From positions 1 to 10,526 of the forward strand of contig JASJBO010000197.1 in NCBI GenBank assembly GCA_030066475.1: a stretch of DNA of 10,526 bases, in the 5' to 3' direction. Below the pieces are notes generated by a model, which saw only the letters and a program-made list of their open reading frames with translations, had not been told where the DNA came from and ran no database searches. Position 1 is the stretch's first letter. Every line of letters starts with the position of its first letter. The translations under genes and the position numbers were made by a program. Source of the stretch: Myxococcota bacterium. GTDB lineage: Bacteria; Myxococcota_A; UBA9160; PR03. Below, piece after piece: positions 6,569 to 10,526 of this stretch.

Positions 6569-7716
6569 GCGCGTCCGCCGGCGACGTCGAGCTGGTGATC
6601 GACTCGCTGGCCGCGGGTGGCGACGGGGTGGGGCGCACGCCCGACGGCCGGGTGGTGTTCGTGCCCGACACCGCGCCCGGCGACCGCGTGCGCGTCGAGC
6701 TGGTCGAGCGGCGGCGCCGCTTCGCGCGCGGCCGCGTGTGCGAGCTGCTGGCACCGGGGCCCGATCGCACCGAGCCGCGCTGCGCCGTGTTCGGCCAGTG
6801 CGGCGGCTGCAGCTGGCAGCACCTGCACTACGACGCGCAGGTCGCCGCCAAGCGGCGCATCCTGCGCGACGCGCTCGAGCGCATCGGGCGCCTCGAGCTC
6901 GAAGCGGAGGTCGAGTTCGTGCCGTCGCCGGCGGCCTACGGTGCGCGCGGCCGCGCCCGCGTGCGGGTCGAGGCCGGCCGGGTGGGCTTCCGGCAGGCAG
7001 GCTCCAACGCGCTGTGCGCGGTGTCGCACTGCCCGGTGCTGGCGCCTCCGCTCGAGCGGGAGCTGGAGCGCCTGGCCCTCGATCCGCCCGCTCACGACGG
7101 CGAGTGGGAGCTGACGCTCGGCGCCGGCGATGTGGTGCGCCGCGCGGACCTGGCTGCCGCTGGCGCCGAGCCCTTCTCGGTGCGGGCGGGCGCCGACCCG
7201 CTCACCGTCTCGACGGGGGTGTTCGTGCAGGCCAACGCGCTGCTCCACGAGCGACTCGCCGCCGAGGTGGTCGCGGCGGCCGGCTCCGGCGGGAGCGCGC
7301 TGGAGCTGCACGCGGGCGCCGGCTTCTTCACGCTGGGGCTGGCGCGCCGCTTCGAGGCGCTGACCGCCGTCGAGTCCGATCCCGCCGCGGTGCGCGACCT
7401 GCGGCAGAACCTCGCGAATGCGGGCCTCGACCGGGTGCAGGTCGTGCAGGCCCGGGCCGAGCGCCTGCCGCCGCGCGCGTTGAGCGCGGACGTCGTCGTA
7501 CTCGACCCGCCGCGCGCGGGCCTGGGCGAGCCGCTCGCGACGGCACTCGGCCGGGCCGGCGCCGCACGCCTCGTCTACCTCTCCTGCGACCCGGCCACCC
7601 TGGCCCGCGACCTGCGCGCCCTCGTCGCCACCGGCCTCCACCCGCAGCGCGTACTCGGCTTCGACCTCTTCCCCCAGACCCCCCACGTCGAAGCCCTGGT
7701 CACCCTGGCCCGCTAG
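6565..7716 (+). CDS. TRAM-domain, Fe-S RNA (uracil-5-)methyltransferase, RumA/TrmA family
   Basis: This 383-residue protein starts at a GTG that overlaps the stop of the MoeA-PBP gene. An N-terminal TRAM RNA-binding domain (about 5-62) is followed by the [4Fe-4S] cysteines C73, C79 and C82 (Cx5CGGC) and probably C156 in HCPVL. The methyltransferase part shows FVQAN (220-224), a SAM-loop region LELHAGAGFFTLGLA (246-260), VVLDPPRAG (311-319) and the catalytic cysteine C341 in YLSCDPATLARDL. It ends with PQTPHVEAL, where E375 is the probable general base. The family methylates C5 of specific uridines in 23S rRNA (RlmC/RlmD) or tRNA (TrmA). TRAM plus the cluster favours an RlmD-like rRNA enzyme, but the target base cannot be assigned. 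The SAM loop deviates from the commoner D-x-(Y/F)-C-G-x-G form. No link with metallopterin synthesis is known to me; it may simply be the operon's last gene. Confidence 0.9.
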   Translation: MSASAGDVELVIDSLAAGGDGVGRTPDGRVVFVPDTAPGDRVRVELVERRRRFARGRVCELLAPGPDRTEPRCAVFGQCGGCSWQHLHYDAQVAAKRRILRDALERIGRLELEAEVEFVPSPAAYGARGRARVRVEAGRVGFRQAGSNALCAVSHCPVLAPPLERELERLALDPPAHDGEWELTLGAGDVVRRADLAAAGAEPFSVRAGADPLTVSTGVFVQANALLHERLAAEVVAAAGSGGSALELHAGAGFFTLGLARRFEALTAVESDPAAVRDLRQNLANAGLDRVQVVQARAERLPPRALSADVVVLDPPRAGLGEPLATALGRAGAARLVYLSCDPATLARDLRALVATGLHPQRVLGFDLFPQTPHVEALVTLAR

Positions 7717-7737
7717 CCCCCGACCCAACCCCCGCCC
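7717..7737 (-). other. C-rich stretch after the operon; G-quadruplex motif on the - strand
   Basis: Directly after the methyltransferase stop the + strand carries C runs of 5, 3, 5 and 3 separated by GA, AA and G. On the - strand this is four G tracts with loops of one or two bases, which fits the G3-N1-7 quadruplex rule. The wider C-rich, G-poor zone (to about 7764) on the + strand transcript is also what a Rho-loading site looks like. Either would suit a spot between two convergent transcripts. This comes from base pattern only. Confidence 0.4.
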
Positions 7738-7780
7738 GCCTGCCAACCCCAGAACCAGCACCCAAGGTCGCCGGCGCAAG

Positions 7781-7803
7781 CGCCGCCGGTTCCCCCGGCG
7801 GCG
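7781..7803 (+). terminator. 9-bp hairpin in the convergent intergenic region
   Basis: CGCCGCCGG (7781-7789) pairs perfectly with CCGGCGGCG (7795-7803) around TTCCC. It lies 64 bases after the methyltransferase stop and has no T run. It could end transcription of the + strand operon with help from Rho, or that of the - strand regulator gene, since hairpins act on both strands. A competing 6-bp hairpin (CGGCGC-AA-GCGCCG) overlaps its left arm, so the fold is not unique. Confidence 0.4.
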
Positions 7804-8039
7804 CGCGCAGCGAGCCGCAGGCGAGCGAAGTCCATAAGGCCGCGCCCGCCCCGGCAACGACTCCCTACGCAGGCACCCCCGCAAGCGGAGGCGAAGCCGG
7901 AGCGCGCAGCGAGCCGCAGGCGAGCGAAGTCCCTCAAGCCGCGCCCGCCCCAGCATCGAGCTGTCCCGCAGGGGGAAGCCGCAAGCGGAGGCGGGTCTTC
8001 CCGCCGGAGCGCGCAGCGAGCCGCAGGCGAGCGGAGTCC
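7803..8039. repeat. Three copies of a GC-rich ~100-bp interspersed-type repeat
   Basis: A 31-base core beginning GCGCGCAGCGAGCCGC and ending GAAGTCC occurs at 7803-7833, 7902-7932 and 8009-8039. The first two are identical and the third differs by one base (GAA to GGA). After copies 1 and 2 the similarity goes on through (G/C)CCGCGCCCGCCCC and a later GCAAGCGGAGGCG, so the real unit is about 100 bp, with offsets of 99 and 107. A small hairpin (GGCGGG-TCTT-CCCGCC, 7990-8005) sits before copy 3. Copy 3 ends two bases before the stop codon of the regulator gene. This 325-bp space (7717-8041) holds no credible gene. Dispersed GC-rich repeats of this kind are common at gene ends in such genomes. 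There are no transposase remnants or target duplications that I can see. Confidence 0.75.
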
Positions 8040-8041
8040 CT

Positions 8042-8683
8042 CTAAGGCTGAAGCAGTCCGTGCCGCAGCGCGTAGCGCACCAGCTCCGTGGCCTTCTTGG
8101 CGCCGAGCTTGCGCATCAGACTGGTGCGGTGCGCCTCGACGGTCTTGGCGCTGATGCCGAGCTCGCCGGCGATCTCCTTGGCGGACAGGCCCTCCGCGAT
8201 CAGCTGGAGCACCTCGCGCTCGCGGCTCGTGAGCAACGAGAAGGGCTCGCACGCGGCACGGCGCGGCTCGCGCAGCTGCTCCACGATCTCGCGCGCCACC
8301 GGCGGACTGAAGTAGGAGCCCCCGGTCACGACGGCGCGCACCGCGGCCATCACCTCTTCGGCGCTGGCGTTCTTGAGCACGTAGCCGTCGGCGCCCAGCG
8401 AGACGGCGCTCTGGACGAACGGGGCGTCCCCGTGCATGGAGAGCAGGATCACCTTGGTGTCGGGCCGCTTGGCGCGCAGGCGCTCGAGGGCGTCGAGCCC
8501 ACCGAGCCGGGGCATCGTGATGTCCAGGATCACGACCCGGGGCGAGTGCTTCTCGACCTGCTCGAGCACCTCGCGGCCGTCCGTGGCCTCGCCGCATACG
8601 ACGAAGTCCGGCTCGGACTCGAGTAGACGTCGAAGTCCCTCGCGCACGATGCCGTGGTCGTCCGCGATCAGCACCGAAATCAC
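8042..8683 (-). CDS. NarL/FixJ-family two-component response regulator
   Basis: This 213-residue regulator starts at GTG (complement of 8681-8683). The receiver domain (about 1-120) has the acidic pair D8/D9, the phosphorylated D54 in VILDITMP, S82 in LLSMHGD and K104 in YVLKNAS, so every switch residue is present. The output domain (about 148-210) is a LuxR-type helix-turn-helix: LTSREREVLQLIAEG, then LSAKEIAGELGISAKTVEAH, then RKLGAKKATELVRYA. It should dimerise on phosphorylation and bind DNA to control transcription in the cytoplasm. No histidine kinase lies next to it in the window, so it is an orphan as far as can be seen. It diverges from the TOPRIM-like gene across 89 bp and may control that promoter or its own. 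A GC-rich repeat lies against its stop codon. The family call is secure; the targets are unknown. Confidence 0.95.
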   Translation of the reverse strand: MISVLIADDHGIVREGLRRLLESEPDFVVCGEATDGREVLEQVEKHSPRVVILDITMPRLGGLDALERLRAKRPDTKVILLSMHGDAPFVQSAVSLGADGYVLKNASAEEVMAAVRAVVTGGSYFSPPVAREIVEQLREPRRAACEPFSLLTSREREVLQLIAEGLSAKEIAGELGISAKTVEAHRTSLMRKLGAKKATELVRYALRHGLLQP

Positions 8684-8689
8684 GGCCGG

Positions 8690-8719
8690 AGTCTACTACC
8701 GGTTGCGGCGCGGGACCAA
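8690..8719 (-). promoter_or_regulatory. Candidate promoter of the response-regulator gene
   Basis: On the - strand, TTGGTC (complement of 8714-8719) and TAGACT (complement of 8690-8695) are 18 bases apart. They match the sigma-70 -35 and -10 boxes partly. The start codon follows within a few bases of the expected transcript start, which again suggests a very short leader. The match is moderate at best. Confidence 0.25.
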
Positions 8720-8772
8720 TCGCCAGTGGCGCCGGGTCGCAGGCCCGGGCTAGCCTCCCGAATGAGGATTCC

Positions 8773-9420
8773 ATGTCGACTCCGCGTCCGGCGCCTCGCG
8801 CAGCGGACGGCTCCGAAGCCGGGCCGCGTTTCGTCCTGTACGTGGAGGGCGCGCGCGACCACGGGCTCGTGGAGGCCTGGGCGCGCGCCACGTCCCCGGC
8901 CCTGGCGCGCTCGGTGGCCGCCGTCACGGTGATCCTGGGGGGCTGTCGCCCGGCGCGCGCCGCCGAGCACTTCCGGGAGCGGCGCGCCGAGGACCCCGGG
9001 GCGCGCGCGCTGTGCGTGCTCGACCGCGACCTCGACGAGCCGCGCCGCCCGCTGCACGCCGACGAGCCGGGGCTCGAGTTCTTCACCTGGCAGCGGCGCC
9101 ACATCGAGAGCTATCTGCTGGTGCCCGAGGCGGTGCGCCGTGCGCTGCGCCTGCCGCCCAGCGACTCGCGCGTCGAGCGCTTCTTCCGCAGCGAGCTGCC
9201 CCACCCCGAAGACGAGGCAGCGCTCGCCGGCGTCGACGCCAAGCGCCTGTTCGGCCCCAACGGCGACCTGGCCCGCCTGTTCGGCCGCGCCGTCATGCCC
9301 GGTCGCATCGCGCGCGTCATGCTTGCGTCGGAGCTGCACCCGGAGATCCACGATCTCATCCGCCGGCTGCGCGAGGCGCTCGGCACGCCCGAGCCCCAGA
9401 CCTCGCCGCGGAACTCCTAG
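8773..9420 (+). CDS. Stand-alone TOPRIM-like protein (OLD/DUF4435-like)
   Basis: This 215-residue protein starts at ATG with GAGG six bases upstream. Its N-terminal half reads like a TOPRIM fold: FVLYVEGARDHGLVEAW (20-36) gives the conserved Glu (E25) plus D29. CVLDRDLDEP (81-90) gives the DxD pair D84/D86 after a hydrophobic strand, and RRHIESYLL (108-116) adds E112, as in the OLD-nuclease and DUF4435 families. These acidic residues bind Mg2+ and support DNA or RNA cleavage or nucleotidyl transfer. The C-terminal ~60 residues (AKRLFGPNGDLARLF, then SELHPEIHDLIRRL) are helical and resemble the tail of those families. There is no ATPase domain and no partner ATPase gene beside it, so this is the catalytic part alone. 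A role in DNA repair or phage defence is possible but rests on family resemblance seen by eye. It diverges from the response regulator and is followed after 23 bp by the dehydrogenase gene. Confidence 0.7.
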   Translation: MSTPRPAPRAADGSEAGPRFVLYVEGARDHGLVEAWARATSPALARSVAAVTVILGGCRPARAAEHFRERRAEDPGARALCVLDRDLDEPRRPLHADEPGLEFFTWQRRHIESYLLVPEAVRRALRLPPSDSRVERFFRSELPHPEDEAALAGVDAKRLFGPNGDLARLFGRAVMPGRIARVMLASELHPEIHDLIRRLREALGTPEPQTSPRNS

Positions 9421-9443
9421 GCGCGGCCCCGCTCGTGCGCGCC

Positions 9444-10433
9444 ATGCGGCTCCACGACCCCGCGCCCGTCGAGTCGAAGCCGCTGCGTCCGGAGCGCCTC
9501 GCCCCGCCCGAGCCGGGCGACGGCGAGGTGCTGGTTCGGGTCGAGGTGTGCGGCGTCTGCCGCACCGATCTGCACGTGGTCGAGGGCGAGCTGGCGCCGC
9601 AGCGGCCCGCCGTCGTGCCCGGCCACCAGGTCGTGGGCCGGGTCGAGCGCTGCGGCGCCGGGGTGCGACGCTTCGCTCCGAGCGACCGCGTCGGCGTGGC
9701 CTGGCTGCACCGCACCTGCGGCGGCTGCCGCTTCTGCACGCGCGGCGACGAGAACCTGTGCCTCGAGCCGCGCTTCACCGGCTGGCACACCGACGGGGGC
9801 TACGCCGAGCAGGTGGTGGCGCCCGCCGAGTTCGTGCACCCGATCCCGGACGGGGTCGCGGCGCGCGACGTGGCGCCGCTGCTGTGCGCCGGCATCATCG
9901 GCTACCGCGCCTTCGTGCGCTCGGGGGCCACGGCGGGCGCGCGGCTCGGGATCTGGGGCTTCGGCGGCTCCGCGCACATCGTGATCCAGGTGGCGCGTCA
10001 CGCGGGCTGTGAGGTCTACGTGTTCAGCCGCGCGGCGGCCCACGCCTCGCTGGCGCGCGAGCTGGGCGCGGTCTGGGTGGGCGACAGCACCGACGCCCCG
10101 CCGGCGCCGCTCGACGCGGCGATCCTGTTCGCGCCCGCGGGCGAGCTGGTGCCGGTGGCGCTCGAGCGCCTCGACCGGGGCGCCACCCTCGCGGTGGCCG
10201 GCATCCACCTGAGCGACGTGCCCGCGCTCGACTACCAGCGCCACCTGTTCCAGGAGCGCGTGCTCACCAGCGTCACCGCCAACACCCGCGAGGACGCCCG
10301 CGCGCTGCTCGACCTGGCGGCGCGCATCCCGATCCGCACCCACACGACCCCGTACCCGCTCGACTCCGCCAACGAGGCGCTGATCGACCTGAAGCACGAC
10401 CGTGTTCGCGGCGCCGCGGTGCTGACGCTGTAG
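9444..10433 (+). CDS. Zinc-dependent alcohol dehydrogenase (medium-chain family)
   Basis: This is a 329-residue cytoplasmic NAD(P)-dependent dehydrogenase that interconverts alcohols and aldehydes. Catalytic zinc ligands are C39 in CGVCRTD (36-42), H61 in PGHQVVG (59-65) and C148 in LLCAG. The structural zinc lobe has C92, C95, C98 and C106 (CGGCRFC, then ENLC). The family's usual GHE is GHQ here. The nucleotide-binding loop is GIWGFGGSAH (169-178) instead of a plain GxGxxG. Both variants fit an AdhA-like subgroup annotated as zinc-binding alcohol dehydrogenase family. The start is uncertain: ATG 9444 has no Shine-Dalgarno, and an in-frame GTG lies at 9435. The gene begins 23 bases after the TOPRIM-like gene, so they may share a transcript. 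It could feed aldehydes to the AOR, but the two are 6 kb apart. The substrate is unknown. Confidence 0.93.
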   Translation: MRLHDPAPVESKPLRPERLAPPEPGDGEVLVRVEVCGVCRTDLHVVEGELAPQRPAVVPGHQVVGRVERCGAGVRRFAPSDRVGVAWLHRTCGGCRFCTRGDENLCLEPRFTGWHTDGGYAEQVVAPAEFVHPIPDGVAARDVAPLLCAGIIGYRAFVRSGATAGARLGIWGFGGSAHIVIQVARHAGCEVYVFSRAAAHASLARELGAVWVGDSTDAPPAPLDAAILFAPAGELVPVALERLDRGATLAVAGIHLSDVPALDYQRHLFQERVLTSVTANTREDARALLDLAARIPIRTHTTPYPLDSANEALIDLKHDRVRGAAVLTL

Positions 10434-10453
10434 CGCATAGCTGGTGGACTTCG

Positions 10454-10526
10454 GTGCGCCGTGCCAAGGCGGCGCTTCTCAGTGGGTGCGAATCCCACCC
10501 GGTGACTGGTCGCTCCAGCCGGTAGC
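10454..10526 (+). ncRNA. Structured RNA cut by the window end, possibly the 5' part of a group II intron
   Basis: Starting 20 bases after the dehydrogenase stop, the sequence opens with GTGCG (10454-10458), the group II intron 5' consensus. It then forms three hairpins in a row. GCGCCG (10456-10461) pairs with CGGCGC (10470-10475). GTGGG (10482-10486) pairs with CCCAC (10494-10498) around TGCGAAT. CTGG (10506-10509) pairs with CCAG (10515-10518), enclosed by CCGG (10499-10502) and CCGG (10519-10522). The pattern of a short stem around a GTGAAAGTC-like loop, followed by a stem ending in GGTAGC, resembles domain I of bacterial group II introns as I recall them. The intron-encoded maturase and domains V-VI would lie beyond the window, so the call is tentative. 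Confidence 0.35.

Noticed and set aside
4523..6754. Long - strand reading frame (about 740 residues) opposite the MoeA-PBP gene
   Set aside because: Low-complexity Arg/Ala/His-rich shadow with no recognisable domain; the + strand frame has all MoeA motifs.
7803..8039. Three regularly placed repeats that could be a short CRISPR array
   Set aside because: The parts between cores are themselves similar to each other and are ~70 bases long. There are only three copies and no cas genes.
7738..8045. Coding sequence in the repeat region, read as Ala/Pro-rich or Arg-rich protein on either strand
   Set aside because: The reading frames consist of repeat-derived peptides, have no ribosome sites and no family resemblance.
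8762..8775. Upstream ATG at 8762 as start of the TOPRIM-like gene
   Set aside because: It is in another frame; the ATG at 8773 is in frame with the TOPRIM motifs and has GAGG at a suitable distance.
10481..10505. T-arm-like stem-loop (GTGGG, TGCGAAT, CCCAC) suggesting a tRNA
   Set aside because: The seven bases after the stem have no partner at the expected distance upstream, no anticodon arm is visible, and the loop has TGC instead of TTC.

Overview
This is a very GC-rich bacterial stretch whose genuine genes almost always use G or C in the third codon position. A PEP-CTERM-like C-terminus, a tungsten-type aldehyde oxidoreductase gene with its own cofactor genes, a NarL-type regulator and C-rich, T-poor gene ends suggest a delta-proteobacterium-like lineage (Myxococcota, Desulfobacterota or Binatota). 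The phylum is inferred from gene style only and is not certain.

Left part (1-1241): the 3' end of a + strand gene with a PEP-CTERM-like tail collides tail to tail with a - strand gene for an exported protein with HEAT-like helical repeats. That gene diverges from the central cassette across about 60 bp.

Central part (1242-7716): five + strand genes that read as one metabolic unit. They are a MoaD/ThiS-type sulfur carrier ending in Gly-Gly, a tungsten-type aldehyde:ferredoxin oxidoreductase (AOR), MoeA number 1, MoeA number 2 fused to a periplasmic-binding-protein-like domain, and a TRAM/Fe-S RNA m5U methyltransferase. The first three later genes (MoeA1, MoeA2 and methyltransferase) overlap by 4 nt at GTGA junctions. 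A perfect 13-bp hairpin separates AOR from MoeA1. The likely logic is that the sulfur carrier supplies the dithiolene sulfurs of metallopterin, the MoeA proteins insert W or Mo, and the AOR uses the finished cofactor. The methyltransferase has no obvious link to this pathway.

Convergent junction (7717-8041): no gene. It holds a C-rich segment (a G-quadruplex motif on the - strand), a 9-bp hairpin and three copies of a GC-rich repeat that runs into the end of the next gene.

Right part (8042-10526): a - strand NarL/FixJ-type response regulator with no kinase beside it. Divergent from it are a stand-alone TOPRIM-like protein and a zinc-dependent alcohol dehydrogenase. The last ~75 bases form nested hairpins, start with GTGCG and resemble the 5' part of a group II intron cut by the window edge. 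The dehydrogenase (alcohol/aldehyde) and the AOR (aldehyde/acid) could act on the same metabolites, but nothing in the sequence ties them together.
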